Origin: Rhodopseudomonas julia
GTDB lineage: Bacteria > Pseudomonadota > Alphaproteobacteria > Rhizobiales > Afifellaceae
Assembly: GCF_030813515.1 (NCBI RefSeq)
Contig: NZ_JAUSUK010000002.1
Location: forward strand, 310,001 to 374,000
Length of the DNA: 64,000 nucleotides
Reading direction: 5' to 3'
The notes under the pieces were generated by a model. That model was not told where the DNA came from, made no database searches, and saw only the letters and a program-made list of their open reading frames with translations. Positions 1-9,433 of the stretch are shown one piece after another; within the stretch, counting starts at the first letter, position 1; the number at the start of each line of letters is the position of its first letter. The translations under genes and the position numbers were made by a program.

Positions 1-353
1 AGAAGGCCTATGGCATCATGATCGAATACATGGCCTTCAACGCCAAGAAGAAGGGCTCGCCGGTCGAGTTCGTGTTTCCGCAAGAGGGCGTGACCGCGAT
101 CTCGCAACCCGTGGCGATCCTGAAGTCGACCGACAATGCGGAAGCCGCCAAAGCCTTCGTCGACTGGCAGCTTTCCAGGAAAGCGCAGGAACAGTCCGTG
201 GCTCAGGGCTATTTCCCGATCTTCGACGATGTGACGCCGCCCGAGGGCTATCCGAAGGTGGGCAGCCTCAAGATCCTGCCGACAGACGCCGAGACGCTGC
301 TTGAAAACGACCAGGCCAACAAGGAGAATTTCGCTGAGCTCTTCGGCGGTTGA
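1..353 (+). CDS. ABC transporter substrate-binding protein, C-terminal part (5' end outside window)
   Basis: The open frame runs in from the left edge and stops with TGA at 351-353, leaving about 116 visible residues. The visible part has the C-terminal pattern of type 2 periplasmic binding proteins of iron/thiamine/putrescine type. A segment GVTAISQPVAILKSTDN is followed by a helix containing KAFVDWQLSRKAQEQS and then a stretch ending in a short polar tail. Such proteins capture the ligand in the periplasm and deliver it to the membrane permease. The fused FbpB-type permease and FbpC-type ATPase that follow support a ferric-iron (FutA/FbpA-like) role. The ligand itself is inferred, since the ligand-binding residues lie upstream of the window. 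Confidence 0.85.
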   Translation, partial: KAYGIMIEYMAFNAKKKGSPVEFVFPQEGVTAISQPVAILKSTDNAEAAKAFVDWQLSRKAQEQSVAQGYFPIFDDVTPPEGYPKVGSLKILPTDAETLLENDQANKENFAELFGG

Positions 354-393
354 TGCCGGTGCCGCGGGCGCGGCCTCCTCGCGCCTGCCCCTC

Positions 394-2082
394 ATGCGCT
401 TGTTTGAGCGCCATTTCCTCCTCGTTCTCGTTGCCCTTTATCTCGCGGCCTTCGCTTTGTGGCCGCTTGGACAACTCTTCGCCGAGGCACTGGCGCCCAA
501 CAAGGACGGTGTGCTGTTCGGCACGTTCTTCGATCAGTGGGAAAGCCGTTCAGCGATCCGCGCCCTGAGCCATACGCTCGAGGCGTCGTTTCTCTCCACG
601 CTTGTTTCCGTCGTCATCGGGGCCGTCGCCGCCACGCTCCTCGTTCTCACCGATATGCGGTGGAAGGGCGCGATCGTCTTCATGCTGCTTTTGCCGCTCC
701 TGATCCCGTCGCAGATCATGGCACTCGCCTGGATCGAGCTCACGGGACCGACGAGCCCGATCCTGGCGCCGCTCGGACTTGCACCCGAGCCCGGCACGAC
801 CAACCCGCTTTATTCCAAATGGGGTATCGTCGTCGTCATGGGCGTGGAGCATGCGGCTCTCGTCTTTCTGACGGTGCGCGCGGCGCTTTCTTCGTTGCCC
901 ATGGATATCGTCGAAGCGGCGCGGCTTGCCGGCGCCAAGCCTCTTCGCATCGTCACGCGCATCTTGATGCCTCTCGCCTTTCCCTCCGTCCTGAGCGGGG
1001 CTGCGCTCGCTTTCGTCGCTTCGATCGGCAATTTCGGCGTGCCGGCACTTCTCGGCATCCCCGGCCGCTACACGATGCTGACGACGCTCATCTATCAGCG
1101 CCTGCAAGGTTTTGGGCCGCAGGTACTTGGTCAGGTCGCAGCACTTGCCGTCATTCTGACGCTGATCGCCGCTGCCGGTCTTCTCCTGCGGAGCCTGATC
1201 GCACGGCGTTTCGGGGCTGCCATCGAACGCTCCAGCTCACCGCTCGTGCCATTCCCGCTCGGCCGCACGCGTTTGCCGATCGAGGGTGCGTTTCTCGCCT
1301 TCCTGGCCGTCATCGCCATCCTGCCGCTCTTCGCCCTCGTCGGCACCTCGCTGTTGCCGGCGCTTGGCGTGCCACTGTCGCTCGAGACGCTGACGCTGGA
1401 GAATTACCGCTTCGTGCTTTTCGGCTACGAGGCCGCGCAGCGGGCTTTTATCAACAGTTTTGCTCTCGCGCTTTCGGCCGCGATGATCAGCGCGGCGGTG
1501 GCCCTGCCTCTCGCCTATCTTTCGGTGATCGAGCGGCGTCCGCTTGCGCGCCTTCTCGACCTTTTTGCCGATGCGCCCTATGCCATTCCCGGCACGGTGC
1601 TCGCCATCGCCATCATCGTCGTCTTCCTGCCGCCGCTGCCTGGCCTCGGCGTCAGCCTCTACAACACCGGCTGGATCATCTTGGTCGCCTATCTCGCCCG
1701 TTTTCTCGCTCTCGTTCTGCGCCCGACGGTCGCCGCCATGAAAAGCCTCGATCCGGGCATGGACGAGGCGGCGCGCGCTGCGGGTGCCGGTATGCTCACG
1801 CGCCTCAAGTCGGTCCTCGCGCCGCTTCTTGCCCCGACGCTTGCGGCCGGTGGGCTTCTCATTTTCATGCAGGCCTTCAACGAACTCACCGTCTCGGCCC
1901 TTCTGTGGTCGAGCGGCTGGGAGACGCTCGGCGTCATGGTCTTCTTCCTGCATCGGGAAGGAAACACCACTGCTGCCGCCGCGCTTGCGACGCTCGCCTT
2001 GATCGCGGCCCTCGGGCTTGCCGGCATTGCGGCGCTCTTTGCCCGCAGACTGCCTTCCGGAGTTGTGCCATGGCGGGGATGA
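394..2082 (+). CDS. ABC transporter permease, fused two-domain (FbpB/iron type)
   Basis: This is a polytopic inner-membrane protein of about 562 residues with two homologous halves, each of roughly six membrane segments. Each half carries an EAA loop that docks the ATPase: EAARLAGAKPLRI near residue 174 and EAARAAGAGMLTRL near residue 459. The duplicated architecture is typical of ferric-iron (FbpB/SfuB) and some thiamine or phosphonate importers. The ATG at 394 is chosen because it puts a short basic stretch just before the first membrane helix. An in-frame TTG at 301 would overlap the binding-protein gene by 53 bases and add a low-quality N terminus. The gene overlaps the ATPase gene by 13 bases, so coupled translation is likely. 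Confidence 0.88.
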   Translation: MRLFERHFLLVLVALYLAAFALWPLGQLFAEALAPNKDGVLFGTFFDQWESRSAIRALSHTLEASFLSTLVSVVIGAVAATLLVLTDMRWKGAIVFMLLLPLLIPSQIMALAWIELTGPTSPILAPLGLAPEPGTTNPLYSKWGIVVVMGVEHAALVFLTVRAALSSLPMDIVEAARLAGAKPLRIVTRILMPLAFPSVLSGAALAFVASIGNFGVPALLGIPGRYTMLTTLIYQRLQGFGPQVLGQVAALAVILTLIAAAGLLLRSLIARRFGAAIERSSSPLVPFPLGRTRLPIEGAFLAFLAVIAILPLFALVGTSLLPALGVPLSLETLTLENYRFVLFGYEAAQRAFINSFALALSAAMISAAVALPLAYLSVIERRPLARLLDLFADAPYAIPGTVLAIAIIVVFLPPLPGLGVSLYNTGWIILVAYLARFLALVLRPTVAAMKSLDPGMDEAARAAGAGMLTRLKSVLAPLLAPTLAAGGLLIFMQAFNELTVSALLWSSGWETLGVMVFFLHREGNTTAAAALATLALIAALGLAGIAALFARRLPSGVVPWRG

Positions 2083-3122
2083 CAGCTTTCGGGCTCGGCA
2101 AGCGTTTTGGCGAGACGGACGCCCTGCGTGCGGTCGACCTTGCCATCGAAAATGGAGAGTTCCTGGCGCTTCTCGGGCCTTCCGGTTGCGGCAAGACCAC
2201 GCTTTTGCGCTTGATCGCCGGCTTTGAAGTGCCGGATGCGGGCGAATTGCACCTCGGTGACGCGGTGGTGGCCCGGGCGGGCTGGGCGTTGCCGCCGGAA
2301 GAGCGCAATGTCGGCATGGTGTTTCAGTCCTATGCGCTCTGGCCGCACATGTCGGTCGCCGACAATATCGGGTTCGCACTCAAGGTGCGCGGTCTAGAGG
2401 CTGGTGAATGCCGGCGGCGGATCGAGGATGCGCTTCAACTCGTCGGACTTGGCGGCCTCGCCAAGCGCAAGCCGGCGGAGCTCTCAGGCGGACAGAAACA
2501 GCGTGTCGCGCTTGCCCGCTGTCTCGCCATGCAGCCCTCTGTTGTGCTTCTCGATGAACCGCTCGCCAATCTCGACGCGCATCTGCGCGAGGCGATGCAG
2601 ATCGAATTTCGCCGCTTTCACCGTGAGATCGGCGCCACCTTCGTCTACGTGACGCATGACCAGAGCGAGGCGATGGCGCTTGCCGACCGGGTCGCGGTGA
2701 TGGATCGCGGCGCCTTGCAACAGATCGCCGCGCCGCGGGAGCTCTACGCGGAGCCTGCAACCGAGATGGTGGCGCGGTTCGTCGGACGCGGCATGGTCCT
2801 GCCGGTCACGGTGATCGGGCAGGAGGATGGGATCGTCGTCGCGGAGGCTTTTGGTGCGCAGATGCGGGTGAGGGGGCAGGCGGCGGCTGGTGAAGAGCGC
2901 CTTCTCTGCGTACGCCCCGCCGATCTTGCGCTCGACGGTACCGGTATGGAAGCGCGCGTCACCGCAGCAGCTTTTCAAGGAGCGGCGACCATCGTGTCGG
3001 CGCAAATCGACCAAGGAGAACATGTTTTGAGGCTCGAATGCCATGGCTTGCCGCCTGAGGAAGGCGCTGCCGTCCGGATTTCCGTGCGTGATGGTTGGTT
3101 GCTGCCGGCGGGGCGCGCCTGA
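2070..3122 (+). CDS. ABC transporter ATP-binding protein (FbpC/PotA type)
   Basis: This cytoplasmic ATPase of 350 residues energises the preceding permease. Walker A is GPSGCGKTT at about residues 36-44, the signature is LSGGQKQR near 139, and Walker B is VVLLDEPLANLD near 160. The switch histidine follows in VTHDQSEAMALADR. A C-terminal TOBE-like region is typical of the FbpC/MalK/PotA group. The ATG at 2070 is preferred because GGAG lies seven bases upstream. A second ATG at 2079 overlaps the permease stop as ATGA and is also possible. The reading frame stays open far upstream, but that part is only a high-GC shadow of the permease gene. Confidence 0.92.
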   Translation: MAGMTAFGLGKRFGETDALRAVDLAIENGEFLALLGPSGCGKTTLLRLIAGFEVPDAGELHLGDAVVARAGWALPPEERNVGMVFQSYALWPHMSVADNIGFALKVRGLEAGECRRRIEDALQLVGLGGLAKRKPAELSGGQKQRVALARCLAMQPSVVLLDEPLANLDAHLREAMQIEFRRFHREIGATFVYVTHDQSEAMALADRVAVMDRGALQQIAAPRELYAEPATEMVARFVGRGMVLPVTVIGQEDGIVVAEAFGAQMRVRGQAAAGEERLLCVRPADLALDGTGMEARVTAAAFQGAATIVSAQIDQGEHVLRLECHGLPPEEGAAVRISVRDGWLLPAGRA

Positions 3123-4204
3123 TGGGATTGACGTTCAAGGCGCTCTCAGGGCTCGGCCCGAAACAGCCGGCGACATTTCTCGTCGAGGCAGAGGGGCGAC
3201 GCATCATCTTCGATCTCGGAGAGGAGAAGGCGACCGGCCGACGTGCCGATCTCTCGAGCGTCGGCAAGATCGATGCCGTCGTTATCAGCCATGGCCATTT
3301 CGATCATATCGGCGCGCTCGACGGCCTGGAGGCACTCGGCCATCCGGCGCTTTATGCGAGCGGATCGGTGCTTGCCCGTATCGACCGGCCGGCCAACGCG
3401 CATGAGCTGCCCGCCCATGGTGCGACGGAAATCGCCGGTCTTCGCGCGAAGACCGGGCGCGACGGACATGCGATCGGCGGGGTGTGGACCTTCCTCGATG
3501 TCGCCGGCGGCTTCATCTATATGGGCGACCATACGGATGAATCGAACGTCTTCGCCTTCGATCCGCCGCCGCAAGCGGCGACGATTGTGCTCGACGCCTC
3601 CTATGGCGATGCGAACGAGCCGCGGTCGGCTCAAATCGGCGACGTTCTGGAGCTCACTGCAAAGGGGCGTGTGCTCATCCCTGTCCCTCCGGACGGGCGC
3701 GGCATCGAGATGGCGCTGATTGCCGACGAGGCCGGTCGCAAGATTGCGGTCGACGAGAACGTGCGGAGATATCTTCGGCGCATCGCCGGTCCCGATAGCG
3801 AGTTTGCCGCGCCGGGCGTTGCGGAACGCGCCGGGCACCTTGCCGAAAACGCGGGTGATGCGGGCGATCCCGGGGCCAAGGCCGACGTCTTTCTCGCCGC
3901 TGACGCTGATGGTGATTCTGGCGTGAGCGGGGAGATTATCGATCGCCATATGCGCGATCTCTCCGTGGTTTTTACCGGTCATCTCCCAAAAACGACGCGC
4001 GCGTACAAAATGGTGAAAGACGGGGAGGCGGCCTTCCGCCGTTACAACGTCCATCCGACATTGCCGCAGAACGTGCGTCTGGCTCGTGCCGTGAACGCCA
4101 CCACAGTCGTTCCGGCCTTTGCCGATCCGGGGCATCTCTCAGTCTTCGAGACCGCCTTCGCGACGGCCCGTGTCGATCTCTCCGGCGCGTTTACGACTGG
4201 TTGA
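3122..4204 (+). CDS. MBL-fold metallo-hydrolase (possibly beta-CASP-like)
   Basis: The metallo-beta-lactamase-fold protein has 360 residues. The metal-binding motif HGHFDHIG begins at about residue 58 (H58, H60, D62, H63). Later candidate ligands lie in YMGDHTDES and FTGHLPKTTRA. The distal segment RRYNVHPTLPQNVRLA, followed by TVVPAFADPGH, resembles the C-terminal histidine region of beta-CASP nucleases, but I cannot assign a substrate. The start overlaps the ATPase stop as TGATG, so it is the last gene of the transporter operon. It converges on the next gene with only three bases between. It could be a hydrolase acting on the imported ligand or an unrelated RNA-processing enzyme. Confidence 0.85.
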   Translation: MGLTFKALSGLGPKQPATFLVEAEGRRIIFDLGEEKATGRRADLSSVGKIDAVVISHGHFDHIGALDGLEALGHPALYASGSVLARIDRPANAHELPAHGATEIAGLRAKTGRDGHAIGGVWTFLDVAGGFIYMGDHTDESNVFAFDPPPQAATIVLDASYGDANEPRSAQIGDVLELTAKGRVLIPVPPDGRGIEMALIADEAGRKIAVDENVRRYLRRIAGPDSEFAAPGVAERAGHLAENAGDAGDPGAKADVFLAADADGDSGVSGEIIDRHMRDLSVVFTGHLPKTTRAYKMVKDGEAAFRRYNVHPTLPQNVRLARAVNATTVVPAFADPGHLSVFETAFATARVDLSGAFTTG

Positions 4205-4207
4205 GGC

Positions 4208-5329
4208 TCAGGCCATTTCCGTGATCGTCTTGCGAAAGCGGGTCAGCGCCAGGGTGAAGAGGACCGCTCCGATCGCTGCGATCGCCAGGAATTGCGGCCA
4301 CACGACGCTGAATCCCGCGCCGCGATAAAGGATTGCCTGCGCCAGCATGACAAAATGCGTGTTTGGTGCCGCGAGCATGATCGTCTGGACGATATCGGGC
4401 ATGCTTTCGCGCGGTGTCATGCCGCCCGACAGCATTTCGAGAGGCAGAAGGACGAGGATCAGCAAAAGCCCGAATTGCGGCATCGATCGTGCCAGCGTTG
4501 CCAGGAAGATGCCGATCGAGGTCGAGGCGAAGACGTGCAGTGCGGCGCCGACCAGGAAAAGAGCGATCGAGCCTTCGATCGGCACCGACAGAAGCCCCTC
4601 GATGATGACGGTGAGCGACAGGAAGCAGGATACGACGACGACGAGGCCCATCGCCCAGATCTTCGCTGCCATGATCTCAAACGGCGTCACGGGCATGACG
4701 AGGAGATGCTCGACCGTGCCATGCTCCCGCTCGCGGATGAGGGCCGCTCCGGTCAAGACGATCGACAGAAGCGTGATGTTGTTGATGACTTCCATGATGG
4801 AGCCGAACCAGGCGCGGTCGAGGAGCGGATTGAAGCGGGCACGCAGCTCCAATTCGACCGGGAGCTGGTCGATGGCGCGGTAGTGGCGGGCGAAATCCTC
4901 CACCTCGCCGAGGACGATCGATTGGATATAGCCTGATCCCGTGAAGGCCTGGGTGACGAGCGTCGCATCGACATTGAGCTGCAAAGTGGGTGTGCGTCCG
5001 GCCAGCATGTCGCGTTGGAAATCGGGCGGAATGACCAGCGCGAAGGTGTCGAGGCCAGCATCCATCCGTTGGTCCATTTCCGACGCGGTGATCATCTTCG
5101 GAGGAACGAAATAGGGCGGATAGAAGTCTGAGACGATGCGCGTCGAGAGCGGCGATCGATCTTCATCGACGATGCTGATGGTGGCCCGATTGAGGCTTTC
5201 CGGCATCGACGTGGCTGCCGCGTAGACGCCAAGCGTGAAGGCATAGACGATGAGGACGAGCATCATCGGGTCGCGCACCAGGCTGCGGAGTTCCTTCACC
5301 CCGAGATTGCCGATATTGGCGAGCCGCAT
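4208..5329 (-). CDS. ABC-2 type transport permease (YhhJ-like)
   Basis: This is an inner-membrane protein of 373 residues. One N-terminal membrane helix (VLIVYAFTLGVYAAA) is followed by a large periplasmic domain and five C-terminal membrane segments. The conserved stretch ALIREREHGTVEHLLVMPV is characteristic of ABC2-membrane proteins. Such permeases act with an ABC ATPase and an HlyD adaptor in export. The ATG at 5329 is chosen because it lies one base after the stop of the upstream gene. A longer in-frame start would only extend into that gene. It is the last gene of a three-gene operon equivalent in order to yhiI-rbbA-yhhJ of Escherichia coli. The exported compound is unknown. Confidence 0.9.
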   Translation of the reverse strand: MRLANIGNLGVKELRSLVRDPMMLVLIVYAFTLGVYAAATSMPESLNRATISIVDEDRSPLSTRIVSDFYPPYFVPPKMITASEMDQRMDAGLDTFALVIPPDFQRDMLAGRTPTLQLNVDATLVTQAFTGSGYIQSIVLGEVEDFARHYRAIDQLPVELELRARFNPLLDRAWFGSIMEVINNITLLSIVLTGAALIREREHGTVEHLLVMPVTPFEIMAAKIWAMGLVVVVSCFLSLTVIIEGLLSVPIEGSIALFLVGAALHVFASTSIGIFLATLARSMPQFGLLLILVLLPLEMLSGGMTPRESMPDIVQTIMLAAPNTHFVMLAQAILYRGAGFSVVWPQFLAIAAIGAVLFTLALTRFRKTITEMA

Positions 5330-5330
5330 C

Positions 5331-8102
5331 TCACCGCTCCTGTTTTTTGAGGAGAAGCGTGGTGGCGGCAAGGAGGACCGGGGTCGCAAGCGCCAACGGC
5401 AGGAAAGCTCCGCTCAGTTCCGAGAATCCGAGGCTTTTTGAGAAGGTGCCGCGCGCGATCGTGAGGAAATGCGCCGTCGGATAGATCTCCCCGACCAATC
5501 TGCCGATGCCTTCGAGTGCCGAGACCGGGTCTGTCAGCCCGGAAAAGTTGACGGCCGGCAGGATCGTGAGGATCGCCACGCCGAAAATCGAGGCGATCTG
5601 GCTTTTCATGAAGGTCGACATGAAAAGGCCGAGGGCCGTGGCCGAGCAGACGTAAAGGAAGGCGGCAGTCGCAAGGGCGAGAAAACTGCCTTTGAAGGGG
5701 ACGGCGAAAACCGTCACGGCGAGTGCCGTCAGAAGCAGAAAGCTCAACCAGCCGAGAACGATATAGGGGATCTGCTTGCCGATCAGGAACTCCAGCTTCG
5801 TCGTCGGCGTCACGTAGAAATTGACGATGGAGCCGAGCTCTTTTTCGCGCACGACGCTCAAGGCGGCGAGCATCGCCGGGATCAGCATCAACAGGATCGG
5901 GATCACCGCAGGTACCATGGCGACGATGCTCTTTACGTCCGGATTATAGCGGAAGCGGGTCTCGAGATCGACGAGACTGGCAAGCGCGGTCGAGCGGCCG
6001 GTTTCCTTCGCCTTGGCGAGCAGCCACTGGGTGTGCATCCCTTGCACGTAGCCTTTGATCGTCTCTGCCCGTGTTGGCATGGCGCCATCGATCCAAGCAC
6101 CAATCTCGACATTGTCGCCGCGCGCGACATCCCGGGCGAATCCTGGCGGAATTTCGATCGCCAGGCCGATTTCGCCGGCGCGCATACGCTGATCGAGGTC
6201 TTCGTAACTCGTGATCGGCGGTTTCTCGATGAAGTAGCGTGAACCGGAGATGTTGAAGGCATAATCCCGCGACAGGCCGGTCTGGTCGCGGTCGAGGACG
6301 GCGAAGCTCAAATCCTCCACGTCGAGGCTGATGCCGTAGCCCATGATGAACATCAAAATTACGCTGCCGATGATGGCGAGCGTCAGACGGATCGGGTCGC
6401 GGCGCACCTCCTGGCTTTCGCGGCGCGAATAGCTCGCCATGCGGCGCAGATCGAAGAAGCGGCGCGGGGGTCGCATCTCGGGGGCCGGCCTCTGGGCGAT
6501 GAGAGCGGTTTTCTTTGGGGCCTGTTCCTCGTCGGCGCCCGCCTCTTCCAGATAGGAGATGAAGGCATCTTCGAGGGAAGCGGCACCGCGCTTTTCGACC
6601 AGGTCTTTAGGCCTGTCGGTGACGAGCACCTTGCCGGCATGCATGAGTGAGATGCGGTCACAGCGTGCCGCCTCGTTCATGAAGTGCGTCGAGATGAAGA
6701 TCGTCACCCCGTCGCGGCGCGACAGCTCCACGATCATCCGCCAGAACGCGTCCCGGGCGACGAGATCGACGCCGGAGGTGGGCTCGTCGAGAATGAGCAT
6801 CTCCGGCTTGTGGATCATGGCGACCGCGAGCGACAGGCGCTGGCGGTGCCCGAGCGGCAGCGAATCGGGAAATTCATCGATGATGTCGGCAAGCTCGAAA
6901 CGCTCCACCATCTCGCGGATACGCGCCAGAATATCCGCCTCCGGAACACGAAAGAGACGGGCGTGGAGCTCGAGATTCTGTTTCACCGAAAGCTCGGTGT
7001 AGAGCGAGAAGGCTTGCGACATGTATCCCACCCGTTCGCGGGTGGCGAGGTCTCGCGGGTCGACCTCTTCGCCGAACAGAAAGGCTTTGCCTTCTGAGGA
7101 GGCGAGCAGGCCGGTCAGCATCTTCATCGTCGTGGTCTTGCCGCAGCCATTGGAGCCGAGGAAGCCGAAGATCTCGCCGCGCGGAATGCGGAAGCTCACA
7201 TGGTCGACGGCGGTGAAGGTGCCGAAGCGCATGGTCAGCCCTTCCGCCTGGATGGCGGGGACGCCGCCGTCCTCTTGTGCCTGCGGCGGGATGACGACGG
7301 GCTGATATCCAGCCTGTTTTTCTGCAGGCAAGAGCGCGATGAAGGCGGCCTCCAGCGTCGCGGTCCCGGTTTTCGCGAGAAGCTCGTCCGCCGTCCCCGT
7401 TGCCAGGATGTGGCCGCCATCCATGGCGACGAGCCAGTCGAAACGTGCGGCCTCCTCCATATAGGCGGTGGCGACGACGACGCTCATATGCGGGCGGTCA
7501 GCCCGGATCTGGTCAATCAGCTCCCAGAATTGACGGCGCGAGAGGGGATCGACGCCGGTCGTCGGCTCATCAAGGAGAAGGAGGTCGGGATCGTGAATGA
7601 GCGCGCAGCAAAGACCGAGCTTTTGCTTCATGCCGCCCGATAATTTGCCTGCCGGCCGCGTCAGGAAGGGGGCGAGGCCGGTGGCTTCGGTCAGCTCGTG
7701 GATGCGGCGTTCGCGCTCCGCCTTTGCATGGCCGAAGAGGCGGGCAAAGAAATCGAGATTCTCGAAGACCGATAGTGTCGGATAGAGGTTCTTGCCGAGC
7801 CCTTGAGGCATGTAGGCGATGCGCGGACAGATTGCGGCGCGGTGGCCGGCATCCTTCATGCTGCCGCCGAGAACCCGGACCTCGCCTTTCTGGACGCGAC
7901 GGGCTCCGGAGATGAGAGAAAAGAGGCTCGATTTGCCGACGCCATCGGGCCCGATGAGCGCAACGGCGCGTCCGGCCGGTATGTCGAGCGTGATATCGTC
8001 GAGTGCCTGCGTGGCACCAAACCGCAATCCCACATGCGCGAGGGTTGCGACGGGTGGATGCGTCTCGCTCTCTGGGGGAAAGGTCGGCAGGGGCGGCTTC
8101 AT
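5331..8102 (-). CDS. rbbA: Double-ATPase/ABC-2 permease fusion (RbbA/YhiH-like)
   Basis: The 923-residue fusion holds two nucleotide-binding domains and one ABC-2 membrane domain. NBD1 has Walker [10 protein letters not shown] at 51-59, signature [10 protein letters not shown] and Walker [16 protein letters not shown]2 has Walker [11 protein letters not shown] near 315 and Walker [13 protein letters not shown], but its signature is degenerate ([10 protein letters not shown]). From about residue 570 there is one membrane helix, a large periplasmic domain and a cluster of C-terminal helices. RbbA was first described as a ribosome-associated ATPase in E. coli. The neighbours (HlyD adaptor upstream, YhhJ-like permease downstream) fit an exporter better. 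The ATG overlaps the adaptor stop as ATGA. Confidence 0.9.
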   Translation of the reverse strand: MKPPLPTFPPESETHPPVATLAHVGLRFGATQALDDITLDIPAGRAVALIGPDGVGKSSLFSLISGARRVQKGEVRVLGGSMKDAGHRAAICPRIAYMPQGLGKNLYPTLSVFENLDFFARLFGHAKAERERRIHELTEATGLAPFLTRPAGKLSGGMKQKLGLCCALIHDPDLLLLDEPTTGVDPLSRRQFWELIDQIRADRPHMSVVVATAYMEEAARFDWLVAMDGGHILATGTADELLAKTGTATLEAAFIALLPAEKQAGYQPVVIPPQAQEDGGVPAIQAEGLTMRFGTFTAVDHVSFRIPRGEIFGFLGSNGCGKTTTMKMLTGLLASSEGKAFLFGEEVDPRDLATRERVGYMSQAFSLYTELSVKQNLELHARLFRVPEADILARIREMVERFELADIIDEFPDSLPLGHRQRLSLAVAMIHKPEMLILDEPTSGVDLVARDAFWRMIVELSRRDGVTIFISTHFMNEAARCDRISLMHAGKVLVTDRPKDLVEKRGAASLEDAFISYLEEAGADEEQAPKKTALIAQRPAPEMRPPRRFFDLRRMASYSRRESQEVRRDPIRLTLAIIGSVILMFIMGYGISLDVEDLSFAVLDRDQTGLSRDYAFNISGSRYFIEKPPITSYEDLDQRMRAGEIGLAIEIPPGFARDVARGDNVEIGAWIDGAMPTRAETIKGYVQGMHTQWLLAKAKETGRSTALASLVDLETRFRYNPDVKSIVAMVPAVIPILLMLIPAMLAALSVVREKELGSIVNFYVTPTTKLEFLIGKQIPYIVLGWLSFLLLTALAVTVFAVPFKGSFLALATAAFLYVCSATALGLFMSTFMKSQIASIFGVAILTILPAVNFSGLTDPVSALEGIGRLVGEIYPTAHFLTIARGTFSKSLGFSELSGAFLPLALATPVLLAATTLLLKKQER

Positions 8103-9223
8103 TCTGCGCCCGTCAGCGCTCCCCCGGGCTCAGGCTCGGGCGCGCCCTTTTTCGGCACATTGACCTTGAGGTCATCCGGCCAGTCGGCACTGCCGTCCGT
8201 TTTCACATAGGCCATCCCCGGCAGACCCGTTTTCACGTAGCGGATATGCTCCTTGAGAAGCTCGGCAGGGATTTGCGCTTTGATACGGAACATCAGCTTC
8301 TGCCGCTCTTCGACCGTCTCCACGGTCTTCGGCGTGAACTGGGCGACATCGGCCACGTAGGAAATGGTCGCCGGGATCACATATTGCGGGGCGGCGTCAA
8401 GCACGATGCGGGCTTCGGCACCCAGTGCCACACGACCCGCCTGAAGTGTCGGCAGGAAGAACGTCATATAGACGTCCGAGAGGTCGACGAGGTTCAAAAT
8501 CGCGCTGCCGGCATTGACGACTTCACCGGGCTCGGCGATGCGATACTGCACGCGGCCCATCCGTGGCGAGGTGAGCGTGCTGTCGTCGAGATCGGTCTTG
8601 ATCCGCTCGACCGTGGCGCGCATCGCGTCCACCTGCGCTTCCGCTTTGACGACGCCCGAGCGTGCATAGCCGAGAGCCGCATCAGCGGCCGCCACCTTGG
8701 CCTTTGCCGCGGCAAGGGCTGCCTTCGCACCTTCGTAAGCGGCCTTGTCGTCGTCGTATTGCTGAACGGAACCGGTGCCTCGTTCCTGCAAGGTCTGGCT
8801 GCGGGTGAGGCGTTTTTCAGCGCCTTCCAGCGTGGCCTCCTGTTGCGCCACGGTGGCTTCGGCCGCCTCCTTTTCCGCCTGGCGCTGCGTGACCTGGCTG
8901 TTTGCCGTCTCGATACCGATCTCGGCAGAGCGCAATTGTGCCTGGGCCTCGCGCAGCTGCGCCGCGAGCGAGGCGGTGTCCATCTTGGCGAGTTTTTCGC
9001 CGGCGGCGACGTAGTCGCCTTCCCGGACATAAACCTCCTGCAGGCGGCCGGCCGTCTTGCTGGCGATGTCGATCTCGACCGCTTCGATCCGACCGTTGCT
9101 CGAGGCGATTGCGGCGTTCTCGTTCCCGCCCGTCACCATGGCCTTGATCTTAGGCCAATAGGAATAGCCGACGCCGACGAGGAGTGCCGCGACGATGAGG
9201 ACGAGCAGGAGCTTTCTTGGCAT
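8099..9223 (-). CDS. HlyD-family periplasmic adaptor subunit (YhiI-like)
   Basis: This 374-residue membrane-fusion protein has an N-terminal anchor ([19 protein letters not shown]). It is followed by a split lipoyl/barrel-sandwich motif ([21 protein letters not shown]) and a long alanine/glutamine-rich coiled-coil hairpin at about 85-200. The second lipoyl half contains [18 protein letters not shown], and beta-barrel segments follow. Adaptors of this type bridge an inner-membrane ABC exporter to an outer-membrane channel. It is the first gene of the three-gene export operon. The 210 bases upstream, up to cheR, hold the terminator of the chemotaxis operon and presumably this operon's promoter. 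Confidence 0.92.
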   Translation of the reverse strand: MPRKLLLVLIVAALLVGVGYSYWPKIKAMVTGGNENAAIASSNGRIEAVEIDIASKTAGRLQEVYVREGDYVAAGEKLAKMDTASLAAQLREAQAQLRSAEIGIETANSQVTQRQAEKEAAEATVAQQEATLEGAEKRLTRSQTLQERGTGSVQQYDDDKAAYEGAKAALAAAKAKVAAADAALGYARSGVVKAEAQVDAMRATVERIKTDLDDSTLTSPRMGRVQYRIAEPGEVVNAGSAILNLVDLSDVYMTFFLPTLQAGRVALGAEARIVLDAAPQYVIPATISYVADVAQFTPKTVETVEERQKLMFRIKAQIPAELLKEHIRYVKTGLPGMAYVKTDGSADWPDDLKVNVPKKGAPEPEPGGALTGAE

Positions 9224-9393
9224 GGAGACAGGCCGGTCTTAGCTGGCGGCGTTGGGGGTCGCGACAGATGCCGCAGCTTTGCCGCTTCGCCTAAAAGGTA
9301 CTCTAGCGGACCTATCCTGGCAAGCTGAAGCTTGAGTTCCTCATACGCCTTGATCGCTTATAGATCAGCCGATCTGACGACGGGATGCACGTC

Positions 9394-9427
9394 AAAAAAA
9401 TGCCGCTCCGCCTTGGCGCGGAGCGGC
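9394..9427 (-). terminator. Rho-independent terminator closing the flagellar/chemotaxis run
   Basis: Read on the minus strand, a perfect 10-bp stem (GCCGCTCCGC at 9427-9418 paired with 9411-9402) with a six-base loop is followed by seven consecutive T. It lies six bases beyond the cheR stop codon. It is the strongest intrinsic terminator seen downstream of the 27-kb minus-strand run. Confidence 0.93.
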
Positions 9428-9433
9428 TTTCGA

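Noticed and set aside
459-2069. Long open frame ahead of and in frame with the ABC ATPase
   Set aside because: Its translation is Arg/His/Pro-rich and without domains. It is a high-GC shadow of the permease gene, and a ribosome site and start exist at 2070.
1237-2379. 380-codon minus-strand open frame over the iron-type permease
   Set aside because: Arg/Gly-rich shadow translation spanning the boundary of two certain plus-strand genes.
8003-9328. 441-codon open frame antisense to the HlyD adaptor
   Set aside because: Mirror frame of a confidently identified gene, with no recognisable motif.
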